From positions 1 to 45,616 of the forward strand of contig JADGDX010000019.1 in the NCBI GenBank assembly GCA_016744675.1: 45,616 bases of DNA. Direction: 5' to 3'. Below, one piece after another: positions 17,150-26,530 of the stretch (positions are counted from its first letter, which is position 1; every line of letters begins with the position of its first letter). The stretch comes from Desulfuromusa sp. (lineage in GTDB: Bacteria; Desulfobacterota; Desulfuromonadia; Desulfuromonadales; Geopsychrobacteraceae). The position numbers were made by a program, and so were the translations under genes. A model generated the notes under the pieces. That model had not been told where the DNA came from and did not search any database. It saw only the letters and a program-made list of their open reading frames with translations.

Positions 17150-17178
17150 GGCTCATCATAGAAACGATGAGCCTTTTT
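17150..17178. terminator. bidirectional terminator between the DUF3014 gene and the long xseA-side operon
   Basis: A perfect eight-pair stem, GGCTCATC (17150-17157) with GATGAGCC (17166-17173), is followed by TTTTT on the plus strand and flanked by an A run that gives T6 on the minus strand. It ends transcription from both sides. Confidence 0.88.
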
Positions 17179-17205
17179 CTTAGCTAATAAATAAAATAAG
17201 AGATG

Positions 17206-17397
17206 CTATGCAAATCGACGTTCAACTCCCTGATAAACAACATTCTCTACAATTCTGACTGGATCAATTTCTGGGTAAACCCAACCGTCAGAGCGTTGAA
17301 ACTTAACAATTGTCTCTTTTTCAATCAGCCTTTGCAATCTGTTGGACTTAACCATGTCCATCATACCATCTTCATATACAACTGATATTTCTCGCAT
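17206..17397 (-). CDS. small conserved protein A of a tandem paralogous pair (GWV...DPVR...ERR family)
   Basis: A 63-residue protein that aligns along its whole length with the product of 17538-17723: a V-Y-x-DG-x2-D start, L-x2-LI, I-x2-F-x-R-S-x-GWV, DPVR and a C-terminal Y-x-G-x-ERR. GGAGGTG sits four bases before ATG 17397. There is no signal peptide or membrane helix; the fold looks like a small beta-rich cytosolic domain. From memory, similar short proteins occur in Geobacter-type genomes, with no known function. It is the last gene before a bidirectional terminator and the more diverged of the pair (IDPVR, GVERR). Confidence 0.75.
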   Translation of the reverse strand: MREISVVYEDGMMDMVKSNRLQRLIEKETIVKFQRSDGWVYPEIDPVRIVENVVYQGVERRFA

Positions 17398-17537
17398 AAA
17401 ACACCTCCGATATATGTATCACTATATCATCAATGGGATCTTATGAGAAGGGCCTTCAGAGATAATCACTGTTATATCAATAGGTTAATTTACAACAACA
17501 CATAAATCTTCTCAAATAATCAATTATCACACAAAAA

Positions 17538-17723
17538 CTATCGTCTCCGCTCAGGGCCAACATATCGCCCCCTCAATGTACTCCTAACAGGGTCCTCACC
17601 AACAACTACCCAACCCGCTGAACGCTCAAATTGCTCAATTTCATTCATCACGATCAATTCGTTAAGTTGTTGTGAAGGGATTAAATCAATACGTCCATCT
17701 TTGTAACGGACTCGAATCAGCAT
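17538..17723 (-). CDS. small conserved protein B of a tandem paralogous pair (GWV...DPVR...GPERR family)
   Basis: A 61-residue protein with the pattern VRYKDGRIDLI, FERSAGWVVV, EDPVR and a GPERRR tail. It is paralogous to the next gene downstream (17206-17397). GGAGAG precedes ATG 17723. It begins 42 bases after the DRTGG-protein gene and is probably on the same transcript; 140 bases with no other gene separate the two paralogues. The basic GPERRR end recalls RRxxR-type ligand-binding tails, but that is only a resemblance. Function unknown. Confidence 0.75.
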   Translation of the reverse strand: MLIRVRYKDGRIDLIPSQQLNELIVMNEIEQFERSAGWVVVGEDPVRSTLRGRYVGPERRR

Positions 17724-17765
17724 AATGTCTCTCCATTAAAAGCCTTAATAATTAATCCTGATCGC

Positions 17766-18860
17766 TTAATCCAATAAGAAATCAATCGCATCAAAATCGA
17801 AACGCTTTTCAGCAAGATCAGTAATCAACTTGATTTTATGTGTATCCTCTGCAGTAAGCTTAGAAACATCATCTCTAATAATTTCAAAAACAGTTGAAGA
17901 CGTTCTACCTGCTCGCATATATGGAATTCCACTGCTATCAATTATTTTTTGTGTAATGTAGCTAATTTCACCGATTCCCGGGATAATAATTCCAGCAATT
18001 TTGTCACGATATTCATCTAGTTGATACAAGTTCGATATGGTCACCAGAAGCTCATCCCGGCTGCTATTAACAATCAACAAAGTGGAATCTTCAAGCAATT
18101 CAACCACACGTTGTGCTGAAGCGGCCCCAAGTTGAACATTATGGACAATATGTTGAGCTTGCACTTCAGTAGCACGTAGCTTTACATCCAAAACGCTAGC
18201 AATACGACGGATCGTCGGGTTTGCCAGGATAGGATGATAATTAAATCCTCCGACAACCGGAATCTCATCAGCAGCAAAAGCGTTACTCAAATAAGATAAT
18301 GTCTGCTCTCTTTTTTCAGGAATAATCTTATTGACCAAGATAGCTTTTACTCTAGCCTGCTCTTTTTGAAAAAGAGCTAGATTAACCTGGGCAGAATCAA
18401 CAACATTACCTAAACCACCACCAGTGACCATCAGCACTGGGGAATTCGTTTCTCTGGCAATGCGAGCATTATTACAGCCAAACACTGTTCCGACACCTGT
18501 ATGACCAGCACCTTCAATGATTAAAAAATCATTTTTAGCATCTAGTTCAGCAATAGCATCAAACATCTGCTGAGCTATTGCATCACGATCTAGAAGACCA
18601 TCCATAATACGTCGGGTATCACCTTGACCTAAAACAAAAGGAGACATGAGGGCTAGATCATCGATTAAATCAAAGTTACGTGCAATAACAACAGCATCCT
18701 TATCGGCGACGTGGCCATTATAATTAATTGGCTTGGGACCGATAGGTTTGATAAAGCCTACACGCGAATACTTTTTTCTTGCCATATGCATCAAAGAGAG
18801 ACTCGTGGTTGTTTTGCCGCTGTTCATTCCCGTTGCTGCAATAAATATTTTTCTTGCCAT
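17766..18860 (-). CDS. BioD-like P-loop protein with DRTGG domain (stand-alone Pta N-terminal type)
   Basis: About 364 residues. The N-terminal P-loop domain resembles dethiobiotin synthetase: ATGMNSGKTTTSLSLM near residue 15 and GAGHTGVG near 115. The C-terminal half is a DRTGG domain (about 215-325). This is the module fused to the front of long Pta enzymes in enterobacteria (COG0857), here encoded alone, while the catalytic Pta of this genome (30751) lacks it. It may be a regulatory or ligand-sensing partner of acetyl-phosphate metabolism; no enzyme activity is established. ATG 18860 follows an AGGGGG site. It sits in the long minus-strand operon after the TauE-like gene (33-base gap). Confidence 0.8.
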   Translation of the reverse strand: MARKIFIAATGMNSGKTTTSLSLMHMARKKYSRVGFIKPIGPKPINYNGHVADKDAVVIARNFDLIDDLALMSPFVLGQGDTRRIMDGLLDRDAIAQQMFDAIAELDAKNDFLIIEGAGHTGVGTVFGCNNARIARETNSPVLMVTGGGLGNVVDSAQVNLALFQKEQARVKAILVNKIIPEKREQTLSYLSNAFAADEIPVVGGFNYHPILANPTIRRIASVLDVKLRATEVQAQHIVHNVQLGAASAQRVVELLEDSTLLIVNSSRDELLVTISNLYQLDEYRDKIAGIIIPGIGEISYITQKIIDSSGIPYMRAGRTSSTVFEIIRDDVSKLTAEDTHKIKLITDLAEKRFDFDAIDFLLD

Positions 18861-18893
18861 AGAATAACCCCCTTCAGACAGAAGCATTTGACA

Positions 18894-19247
18894 TCAACTG
18901 AAGAAAATAAGTTTTGTTCCCATGAGTAATAACATAACACCAACCAAGGTGCGCAACAGTTCGCTTGGAAGCTGTGTCGCGAAATGAGCCCCTATCAAGC
19001 TGAAAACCATAAAACAGAGCATAACAACTAACCCTGCTTTGATGTCAACATAACCCTGTCTATAGTAACGAATTGCAGCTAACATACTTATTGGAGCAGC
19101 AACAATGAACAATGTTGTCCCCTGTGCAAGCTTCTGCGGAAAGTTTGCAAAAAATGACAGAGAGAAGATAATCAATGCACCACCACCGACACCAACAGTT
19201 CCCATAACCAAACCAGCAACTGAACCAATCAGTACAAGTTCAAACAT
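18894..19247 (-). CDS. half-size TauE/SafE-family membrane protein
   Basis: A 117-residue protein with about four hydrophobic helices and the family's glycine-rich first motif (GLVMGTVGVGGGALI) followed by AQGTTLFIVAAP. TauE/SafE anion exporters normally contain two such repeats (about 250 residues), so this encodes one repeat unit. Short members occur, probably as dimers, so it need not be a broken gene. The substrate is unknown; sulfite and organosulfonates are handled by relatives. It lies 42 bases after dxs and 33 before the DRTGG-protein gene, within the same operon. ATG 19247 has a weak ribosome site. Confidence 0.75.
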   Translation of the reverse strand: MFELVLIGSVAGLVMGTVGVGGGALIIFSLSFFANFPQKLAQGTTLFIVAAPISMLAAIRYYRQGYVDIKAGLVVMLCFMVFSLIGAHFATQLPSELLRTLVGVMLLLMGTKLIFFS

Positions 19248-19289
19248 GACTATCGTCCAAGCAAAAGAAAAATTTCATTACTAAAATGT

Positions 19290-21200
19290 TCAACCCTGCC
19301 CTACTTTTGTTTCTGAACTATCTGTAAGAGCAGTCGCCTGCTTAATTCTATTGACGATTCCCTCGGCATTAAGACCAAGTTGAGAGCGTAAATCCCCCTG
19401 AGTCCCTTGACTTACAAAATGGTCAGGTATTCCAATTCGTAATACAGGGGTCATCAAACCAGTATCACTCAAAAGCTCAAGAATTGAAGCACCGAACCCG
19501 CCCTGAAGAGCATTTTCTTCAGCAGTAAGAACAAATGGGGCTTTTTCTGCTTGAGAAATAATCAAATGACTATCCAAAGGTTTAACAAAGCGAGCATCAA
19601 CAACAGCAATCTGAATTCCTTCTTCAGACAGTTGATCTGCGGCAATCATAGCTTCGTTGACAAGTTCTCCAACGGCAACAACAAGTCCATCGTCCCCCTC
19701 ACGCAACAACTCCCCACACCCTAACTCAATGGGGTCAATATCCTCGAGTAGCGGCAGACCAACACCATTTCCACGAGGATAACGATAGGCAAATGGGCCT
19801 TCTGATAAAGTTGCTGTTTTCATCAATCTCTGCAATTCCACTTCATTGCGAGGTACAGCAAAAACCAAATGAGGGATATGTCGCATAAAAGAAAGATCAA
19901 ACACTCCGTGATGAGTTGGGCCATCAGCACCGACAAGGCCGCCCCGATCTAGAGCAAATGTTACCGGTAAATTTTGCAGACAAACATCGTGAAGAACTTG
20001 GTCATAAGCTCGCTGCATAAAAGTCGAATAAATCGTCACGACAGGACGCAGGCCCCGGCAAGCAAGTCCCGCGGCAAATGTCACTGCATGTTGTTCAGCA
20101 ATACCAACATCAAAGAAACGTTCAGGTATAACCTCAGAGAACTTACTCAATCCTGTTCCTTCAGCCATAGCTGCTGTGATTGCAACAATTCTCTCATCCT
20201 TTTGTGCAAGATCTATCAGAGTGTCACCAAAAACCTTGGTATATGAAGGAGCAACACCGCCACTGGTTCCTGTCGTTTCCCCAGTTTGAGAATTAAAAGG
20301 TCCAATTCCATGAAATTTAGGAGGATTATTCTCCGCCGGCTTATAACCTTTGCCCTTTTTGGTTAAAACATGTAAAAGAACTGGCCCCTTGATCTGCGCA
20401 ACATTATGTAATGTTTCTGTTAATTCATCCAGATTATGTCCATCAAGGGGTCCAAAATAATCAAAACCAAATCCTTCAAACAACATCCCTGGTGTCATAA
20501 AGCTTTTTAAAGATTCTTCAGCTCGCTTGGCTAGGTTCACCAAATCACGACCAATGCCCGGAACATAACTGAGCATATTTTCCGTTTCTTTTTTAAAACG
20601 AATAAAGTTCTCAGATGTCATTTTTCGACTCATAAAAGATGATAATGCCCCGACGTTAGGAGAGATAGACATCTCATTGTCGTTTAGAATCACCACCAAT
20701 TTTTGCTTCAGGTGTCCAGCGTGATTCAAACCCTCAAATGCCATTCCCGCAGTGAGTGAGCCATCACCGATAACGGCAATGACCTTATTGTCATCTCCGA
20801 CAATATCTCGTCCAGCTGCCATTCCCAGAGCTGCGGAAATTGAAGTGCTGGAGTGACCGACACCAAAAGTATCATGCTCACTTTCTGCACGTTTGGGAAA
20901 GCCGCTCACACCATCTTTTTGCCGCAGACTTCCAAAGTTATCCTGGCGACCGGTCAATAATTTATGGGCATAAGCTTGATGCCCTACATCCCATATGATC
21001 TGATCCTGGGGAGAATCAAAAACGCGATGGAGAGCAATCGTGAGTTCTATAACACCCAGTGAACTCCCTAAATGTCCACCATTCGTTGCGACCGTCTCAA
21101 CAATTTTCTCGCGCAAATCTGCTGCAACCTGCAAAAGCTGTTGTTTATCGAGGTTTTTTAATTCATCAGGAGATTTTATTTGTGAAAGAATATTTGTCAT
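19290..21200 (-). CDS. dxs: 1-deoxy-D-xylulose-5-phosphate synthase
   Basis: A 636-residue thiamin diphosphate enzyme, typical family length. It condenses pyruvate with glyceraldehyde 3-phosphate as the first step of the MEP isoprenoid pathway. Visible motifs are [34 protein letters not shown] (the TPP/Mg GDG motif) and the second-domain [19 protein letters not shown] lies seven bases before ATG 21200. It follows ispA by 46 bases, a conserved order with xseA and xseB. Its TPP requirement links it loosely to the thi operon of the window. Confidence 0.96.
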   Translation of the reverse strand: MTNILSQIKSPDELKNLDKQQLLQVAADLREKIVETVATNGGHLGSSLGVIELTIALHRVFDSPQDQIIWDVGHQAYAHKLLTGRQDNFGSLRQKDGVSGFPKRAESEHDTFGVGHSSTSISAALGMAAGRDIVGDDNKVIAVIGDGSLTAGMAFEGLNHAGHLKQKLVVILNDNEMSISPNVGALSSFMSRKMTSENFIRFKKETENMLSYVPGIGRDLVNLAKRAEESLKSFMTPGMLFEGFGFDYFGPLDGHNLDELTETLHNVAQIKGPVLLHVLTKKGKGYKPAENNPPKFHGIGPFNSQTGETTGTSGGVAPSYTKVFGDTLIDLAQKDERIVAITAAMAEGTGLSKFSEVIPERFFDVGIAEQHAVTFAAGLACRGLRPVVTIYSTFMQRAYDQVLHDVCLQNLPVTFALDRGGLVGADGPTHHGVFDLSFMRHIPHLVFAVPRNEVELQRLMKTATLSEGPFAYRYPRGNGVGLPLLEDIDPIELGCGELLREGDDGLVVAVGELVNEAMIAADQLSEEGIQIAVVDARFVKPLDSHLIISQAEKAPFVLTAEENALQGGFGASILELLSDTGLMTPVLRIGIPDHFVSQGTQGDLRSQLGLNAEGIVNRIKQATALTDSSETKVGQG

Positions 21201-21246
21201 TCAACTGCCTCGTATATCAAAAAGTTTTACAAATTGAGCTTACACC

Positions 21247-22152
21247 CTAACAGGAGCGATCTATAATAAAACCCGCAATTTCCCGTAATGGTCTGGCTGA
21301 ATCGTCAAAGATATTCAACGAAGACAATGCCATATTACGTAATTCACTCGCACGCTGCCGTGCCCCAGACAATCCAAGCAACGCCGGATATGTCGCTTTC
21401 CCCCGCTCTTGATCTCTTCCGATGTCTTTACCAAGCTGAGACTGTTCAGCAACAATATCTAGGATATCATCAGCGACTTGAAAAGCTAGGCCAGCGGCTT
21501 CACCATATTGGCAAAGTGCTTGACGCTGCTTATCCGAAGCGCCACCCAATAACGCACCAACTTCGATTGCAGCTAAGATGAGAGCTCCTGTTTTGTGTGT
21601 ATGGATATATTCAAGGGTAGGAAGATCAATCTCTTTACCCTCAGCATCCATATCAACAACTTGGCCGCCGACCATCCCTCGTGAACCTGAACTCTTCGCC
21701 AGAAGATGAATAACCTCAAGAGAGGCCTCGGGTGAAACGTCCCCAAAATGAGAAGAATTTGAAAGCAGGATAAATGCTTCAGTCAGCAACCCATCTCCTG
21801 CTAGTATTGCAGTCGCTTCGCCATAAACCTTGTGATTGGTCGGGTTTCCACGACGAAGATCATCGTCATCCATTGCGGGCAAATCATCATGGATCAATGA
21901 ATAAGTATGGATCATTTCAATGGCGCACGCTGCAGGCAAAATATTTTCAATTTCACCCCCCACCGCTTCACACGCTGCTAACATCAAAACCGGCCTGATT
22001 CTTTTCCCCCCAGCAAAAACAGAATAGCGCATCGATTCATGCAAAAAAGCAGGAAGAGTCGTCCCCTCAGGCAAATAACGATCCAGCGCAGAATCTACAA
22101 TCTGAACTTTCTCTTTGAGGTAATCTTGTAATTGCCATTCCTTATTCACCAT
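21247..22152 (-). CDS. ispA: geranyl/farnesyl diphosphate synthase
   Basis: About 301 residues with first Asp-rich motif LIHDDLPAMDDD (the two-residue insertion typical of bacterial FPP synthases), RRGNPTNHKVYGE, and second motif VADDILD. It makes C10/C15 prenyl diphosphates from dimethylallyl and isopentenyl diphosphates for quinones and cell-wall lipids. The frame is open to 22260, but ATG 22152 matches the usual family start (MVNKEWQLQDYL) and overlaps the xseB end by 11 bases. Upstream codons would lie entirely inside xseB. Operon order xseA-xseB-ispA-dxs is common in proteobacteria. Confidence 0.94.
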   Translation of the reverse strand: MVNKEWQLQDYLKEKVQIVDSALDRYLPEGTTLPAFLHESMRYSVFAGGKRIRPVLMLAACEAVGGEIENILPAACAIEMIHTYSLIHDDLPAMDDDDLRRGNPTNHKVYGEATAILAGDGLLTEAFILLSNSSHFGDVSPEASLEVIHLLAKSSGSRGMVGGQVVDMDAEGKEIDLPTLEYIHTHKTGALILAAIEVGALLGGASDKQRQALCQYGEAAGLAFQVADDILDIVAEQSQLGKDIGRDQERGKATYPALLGLSGARQRASELRNMALSSLNIFDDSARPLREIAGFIIDRSC

Positions 22153-22369
22153 CAAACGACTCACTTTGCAAAGTTCCATCATCGGCTTGCAACAACTGTT
22201 CAACCTGCAGCTCGACTTGATGCAATGCTTTACGACAAGTCTCAGCCTGACTAACCCCACTGGAAAAAACTTTCAATGCCTGATCCAGGGTAAGATCTCC
22301 CGATTCTAATTGCTCCACAGATTCTTCCAAGCCTTGCAATGAAGACTCAAAACTACTTTTTACACCCAT
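22142..22369 (-). CDS. xseB: exodeoxyribonuclease VII small subunit
   Basis: About 75 residues with the family core FESSLQGLEESVEQLESGDL and TLDQALKVFSSGV, two helices that wrap the long coiled coil of XseA. ATG 22369 is preferred to an in-frame TTG at 22387, as AAGAGAT precedes it and the family starts near here. It overlaps ispA by 11 bases at its 3' end and lies 78 bases downstream of xseA. Confidence 0.92.
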   Translation of the reverse strand: MGVKSSFESSLQGLEESVEQLESGDLTLDQALKVFSSGVSQAETCRKALHQVELQVEQLLQADDGTLQSESFDGE

Positions 22370-22447
22370 GTATTTATCTCTTTTCAATAATTATAGTAAA
22401 TACTGATTATTTACAGTACTTCAGCCCTCCGTCAAGTGCTTAAAACG

Positions 22448-23650
22448 TTATTTCTCACCTTTTTTATCGATTGATGTAACAGTGACCGCTACCTGCCCCT
22501 CTGCAAATTCAAGCTGCAAGAGATCTCCAGCCTTCAACTGTGACATCTGATAGATAACTTCATCAGATTTGTCCCTTTTGACAATAGTATATCCTCGACG
22601 TAAAACTGCCAACGGAGATAGGCTCTCAAGTCGTCCCATAAGAAGGTTAAGATGATGATTTTTTTGGTTAAGAACCGTACTCATAGCCTGGTGCATTCTC
22701 ATTATTTGCAGGTCTAATTGGCGCTGCTGTTTTTCAAGAAGTTCTCCTGGAGCACGCAGTCGGTTCTCCAAGCCTTCTAGCCGACTATAAAGCAGTAATA
22801 AATGTGATCGCATCTGCCCTGCAAGGCGCAGACTTAACTGGTCGAGGTGGCGCTCTAAATCGAGTCGATTCTCCACAACAAGTTCAGCTGCTGCACTTGG
22901 TGTTGGTGCACGCAAGTCAGCAACAAGATCAGAGATTGAAAAATCTATTTCATGCCCAACAGCAGAAATAATCGGTATTTCTGATGCAGCAATGGCTCTA
23001 GCAACGTTTTCCTCATTAAAAGCCCAGAGATCCTCTCGAGAGCCCCCTCCCCGCCCCACGATTAATACATCGGAGCTTCCCTCTTTATTTAAATCACTGA
23101 TTGCAGCAGCAATTTCCTCGGCAGCACCTTGCCCCTGAACCCGAACAGGACTAATCATAACGCGCAAACCTGAAGAACGACGCTGCAACACATTCAAGAT
23201 ATCTTGAAAAGCTGCTCCTGTCGATGAAGTAACAACGCCAATTGATTGAGGAAAAGAGGGAAGTTGCTGTTTTAGTTTTTGATCAAAAAGCCCTTCTGCC
23301 CCCAACTTTTCTTTAAGTTGATCAAAAGCTAGTTGCAAATGGCCAACCCCTTCAGGCTCAATGCTTTCAATAATGAGCTGAAGATCACCACGCTGTGGAT
23401 AGATCGATACCCGACCACGACAGATCACTGCGAGGCCATCCTGCGGTTTAAAGCGTAACATTCTCGCGTGACCACGAAACATCGCGCAGCGGAGTTGAGC
23501 CCCTTTATCCTTCAGAGTAAAATAATAATGACCAGATGGAGGCTGCGAAACATTACTCAATTCTCCTCGCACCAAAACCTCAACAAAATTATCCTCAACC
23601 AACTCCTGCAAGAGATTGACTAATGTAGAAACGGAAACTGCTGTTGACAT
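22448..23650 (-). CDS. xseA: exodeoxyribonuclease VII large subunit
   Basis: About 400 residues, slightly short of the usual 450. The N-terminal OB-fold DNA-binding domain (VRGELSNVSQPPSGHYYFTLKD) is followed by the catalytic domain with IGVVTSSTGAAFQDI, GRGGGSREDLWAFNEE and GHEIDFSISDLVAD, then coiled-coil helices and a small C-terminal beta segment (RRGYTIV). With XseB it degrades single-stranded DNA from both ends. ATG 23650 is taken; a TTG at 23668 is also in frame. It heads the long minus-strand operon; the 240-base gap to the divergent ParA-like gene must hold its promoter. Confidence 0.94.
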   Translation of the reverse strand: MSTAVSVSTLVNLLQELVEDNFVEVLVRGELSNVSQPPSGHYYFTLKDKGAQLRCAMFRGHARMLRFKPQDGLAVICRGRVSIYPQRGDLQLIIESIEPEGVGHLQLAFDQLKEKLGAEGLFDQKLKQQLPSFPQSIGVVTSSTGAAFQDILNVLQRRSSGLRVMISPVRVQGQGAAEEIAAAISDLNKEGSSDVLIVGRGGGSREDLWAFNEENVARAIAASEIPIISAVGHEIDFSISDLVADLRAPTPSAAAELVVENRLDLERHLDQLSLRLAGQMRSHLLLLYSRLEGLENRLRAPGELLEKQQRQLDLQIMRMHQAMSTVLNQKNHHLNLLMGRLESLSPLAVLRRGYTIVKRDKSDEVIYQMSQLKAGDLLQLEFAEGQVAVTVTSIDKKGEK

Positions 23651-23890
23651 ATTCTTCACGTGATACAAACCTTTTTCCCATTAGATCCCAAAGGTGAATT
23701 ATAAACAATCAACTCATAAGATGTCATCGGTTCCTGTTGATTTAATAATTTTTCAATGAACCTAAGAATTATGATTTTGATATTTTAGTATCTCCAGAGA
23801 TTTATCAATTCCCCTGCCCAATGATTGACAGCGGGAGAAGAATCTCCTAAAACAAGTTAACTTTATCTATTAATTATGCATGGAGTTTTC

Positions 23891-25291
23891 ATGGCACGAC
23901 CGTATATCATTGCCATCGCCAGTGAAAAAGGCGGTGTTGGAAAAACGACCCTCGCCACAAACTTGGCTATTTATCTGAAGGGACTCGCCGAAAACCTTCC
24001 GGTCACCTTGTTTAGTTTCGATAACCACTTCACAGTCGACCAGATGTTTTGCTTAACAAAAAGTATCGAAACAAATAACGTGAGTGGACTTTTCGGCAAT
24101 AAAAACCCAGCAGATCTTCTAACAACAGGACAATACGGTGTTGATTATATCCCATCAAGTCGCACCCTCCTTGAAAACCAAAATCAGATTAAAGGGGTCG
24201 ATCATCTAGCCAAAGCGATAGCACATTCATCCATGCAGGGGGTTATCATCATTGATACAAGTCCAACCCTGGATCTCTACACACAAAACGCACTCTTTGC
24301 TGCTGATCGCATTATCGTCCCGATAAAAGATGCACCCTCTCTGGAAAACTGCCTCAACTTGTCTAATTTTCTTGTTGGTCAGAAACGCTCAAAGTCTGCT
24401 CTAAAATTGCTTCCTTGCCTGATAGATACCCGTATTCGCTTTGATGGTCCTTTTCGCAATTCTTACCAGCTATTAAAAGCTTATGCCATCAATCGCGGCT
24501 ATCGTTGCTTTGAGGGTTTTATCGCAAAAAGTCCAAAAGTTGAATCATTGAGTACCAACCCTTCAGGGAAGATACATCCAGTGATCACTCACGGACGCAA
24601 TACTGATGTTCATCTCCAACTTAGCCATCTAACTCGCCAGATATACCTAGAATATCTTGAGCACGGACCGACACGTCTTAAAGAAATCGTCAATGCAATA
24701 TCTGATCAAGAAGATGATTTTCTCCAAGAATACACATCAAGAGTGAAGAATTTACATAAAACCTGTCTATGTTGCGACAATCCTCTTCCAGAAAAGAACA
24801 TCTGGCCTAACGCATATTTTCTGGAAAACATAACGAATAGTTTAAGTGGTTTCATCGAAGAAGATTGTTTTTTTGAACTTTTACTGCATGAGTTCTACCC
24901 TGAGCTTAACGGTAAAGAACAACAACAGTTACTTCAAGAGATTCTTGTTGGAGCTGCAAACCGCCCCTTCCTTCTTCTCCAAAAAACTTTGGGGGATGGC
25001 GATGAAATACGAGTCGATCTGTCTCGGCTGGATCAAGATGGAAAAAAAATATCTGGTCGAGATATCTTGATTAACAAGCACAAAAGAATTCCGCGAAAAA
25101 GAAAAAAGACCCTTCTCAATCTGTTTAACAAAACGGGAGAAGATCATAATGAAATGCAGCAATTGCTCATCCGTCAAGCTGACGAAAATCCTCTTGAGCA
25201 GTTGCAACAGAAAAACTATCTGAAATGGAAGATGGTTTTCAATCGTATTCTCATAGAGAAAACTCTCGAGAAAGACAATCGAGAAGAATGA
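23891..25291 (+). CDS. orphan ParA/MinD-like ATPase with a novel C-terminal region
   Basis: A 466-residue protein. The N-terminal 250 residues are a deviant-Walker P-loop ATPase of the ParA/MinD/Soj group: KGGVGKTT (13-20), Walker B GVIIIDTSPTLD, and ADRIIVPIKDA. The remaining 215 residues match nothing I recognise. They contain a C292-L-C294-C295-D-N-P-L-P cysteine cluster, helical acidic stretches and a basic segment (RIPRKRKKT). GGAG precedes ATG 23891; the earlier in-frame ATG at 23876 lacks a ribosome site. No ParB-like gene or clear parS accompanies it. It is single, with its 3' end six bases from the convergent YibQ-like gene. A role in positioning a cell component is an inference. Confidence 0.75.
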   Translation: MARPYIIAIASEKGGVGKTTLATNLAIYLKGLAENLPVTLFSFDNHFTVDQMFCLTKSIETNNVSGLFGNKNPADLLTTGQYGVDYIPSSRTLLENQNQIKGVDHLAKAIAHSSMQGVIIIDTSPTLDLYTQNALFAADRIIVPIKDAPSLENCLNLSNFLVGQKRSKSALKLLPCLIDTRIRFDGPFRNSYQLLKAYAINRGYRCFEGFIAKSPKVESLSTNPSGKIHPVITHGRNTDVHLQLSHLTRQIYLEYLEHGPTRLKEIVNAISDQEDDFLQEYTSRVKNLHKTCLCCDNPLPEKNIWPNAYFLENITNSLSGFIEEDCFFELLLHEFYPELNGKEQQQLLQEILVGAANRPFLLLQKTLGDGDEIRVDLSRLDQDGKKISGRDILINKHKRIPRKRKKTLLNLFNKTGEDHNEMQQLLIRQADENPLEQLQQKNYLKWKMVFNRILIEKTLEKDNREE

Positions 25292-25297
25292 CAGCAG

Positions 25298-26485
25298 TTA
25301 ATAAAGATGAACGAGTTCAGATGCGGCAACAAATTCAACCGATTGCTGTTTCAACCAATCCTGTTCCAAGCGAAAAGCCTCTAGTGTTTTTGAATACGGA
25401 TGGCAAATAGCAATTATTTCTTTATTATTACCTGCCATCTTTGCCATTTTACGAATTTGCATCCTGATATAAGAGACATCGTCCTGGTTATCCAGAAAGA
25501 TATTCCGTGTAGCTGTTTTTAGCCCCATTTTCCGGGCTTCTGAAAAAGCGACAGAATTACCAATAGTGCGACTATCGATAAAAAACAGATTGTGCTCCTT
25601 CATCTCACTTAAAACAATCTGCATTGCTTCCATATCTGCCGTATAGCGCGACCCCATATGGTTGTTCCCCCCAACAGCACCCGGAACTTCATCAATATAT
25701 GATTGCACCAAACGGCGAGTTTCTTTAACAGATTGCCCCAGCAAAAGAGCATTTGATCCCGGATTAGTACGAGGGTAACTACGAGGCTCCATCGGCATAT
25801 GAATCATATACTCACGCCCCTCGCTCTGCAGTAAATCGGTTGCAGGAGTCGCATTGTTTGTTCCAGGTAAAATTGCTGGTGTTATCATGATATCCAAACG
25901 AAGCAACTCGCGTAGAGTCCTCAAAGAACCGCCCATATCATCCATAACAACAGCAATTCTTCCCCGTTGGCTACCGATAACATCTGGAATTTGATATTTC
26001 AATTCCATCTGCAACTCATCATGCCAATAAAGATGGATAATACCATCATTTCTTTTGGTTTCTAGATGGGCGGCAGAAGTCGCTTGCTCAATGTGAGCTG
26101 TCAATTCAGCTAAAAAGGGAGCCGAGGGGAAATCACCAAATATTTTCCTAACCTGAACAGTGTCACGACTTTGTAATTTACGCCAACCAACAGAGTGAGG
26201 CCCATTAATGAGTTGGTTTTCTATCAGCTCACGAATATCAGCATAGCTATAAACTTTTAATTCATGGATCACATCGTGCGGCTCTTCATACACAAAATTA
26301 TTATGTGATTTTGATGACTCAGGCAAAAAAATGTCCTGTAAATTCACCAAGGCCAAGAGACTCAACGCAACAAAACCAATAAGAAAAGCAGAGGCGAGTA
26401 AAATACGTAAGTTCTGAGATAAATGTAAACGTTTAGACGACTTCCGAGATGTTTTTTTATTCGTTTTCTTTTTCTTGATTGTCAT
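25298..26485 (-). CDS. divergent polysaccharide deacetylase, YibQ-like
   Basis: A 395-residue protein with a basic N-terminus, one transmembrane anchor (ILLASAFLIGFVALSLLAL, about 29-47) and a C-terminal divergent polysaccharide deacetylase domain: RIAVVMDDMGGSL, MIHMPMEPRSYP, GGNNHMGSRYT and FFIDSRTIGNS. The aspartates and HxxxS-type metal ligands of the NodB fold are recognisable (DD, NNHMGS). It probably acts on periplasmic or septal glycan. It ends the ftsE-ftsX-envC-ctp run, the usual neighbourhood for YibQ next to EnvC. Gap to ctp is 45 bases. ATG 26485 has no strong ribosome site. Confidence 0.85.
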   Translation of the reverse strand: MTIKKKKTNKKTSRKSSKRLHLSQNLRILLASAFLIGFVALSLLALVNLQDIFLPESSKSHNNFVYEEPHDVIHELKVYSYADIRELIENQLINGPHSVGWRKLQSRDTVQVRKIFGDFPSAPFLAELTAHIEQATSAAHLETKRNDGIIHLYWHDELQMELKYQIPDVIGSQRGRIAVVMDDMGGSLRTLRELLRLDIMITPAILPGTNNATPATDLLQSEGREYMIHMPMEPRSYPRTNPGSNALLLGQSVKETRRLVQSYIDEVPGAVGGNNHMGSRYTADMEAMQIVLSEMKEHNLFFIDSRTIGNSVAFSEARKMGLKTATRNIFLDNQDDVSYIRMQIRKMAKMAGNNKEIIAICHPYSKTLEAFRLEQDWLKQQSVEFVAASELVHLY

Positions 26486-26530
26486 TGATTCTATAATCTT
26501 TCAATATATCAGATGAATTGCATTGACTAA

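Noticed and set aside
18189..18587. Other long secondary frames inside genes (for example 8189-8587 minus and 37457-37927 plus).
   Set aside because: They lie wholly within well-supported genes on other frames and have low-complexity, unrecognisable products.
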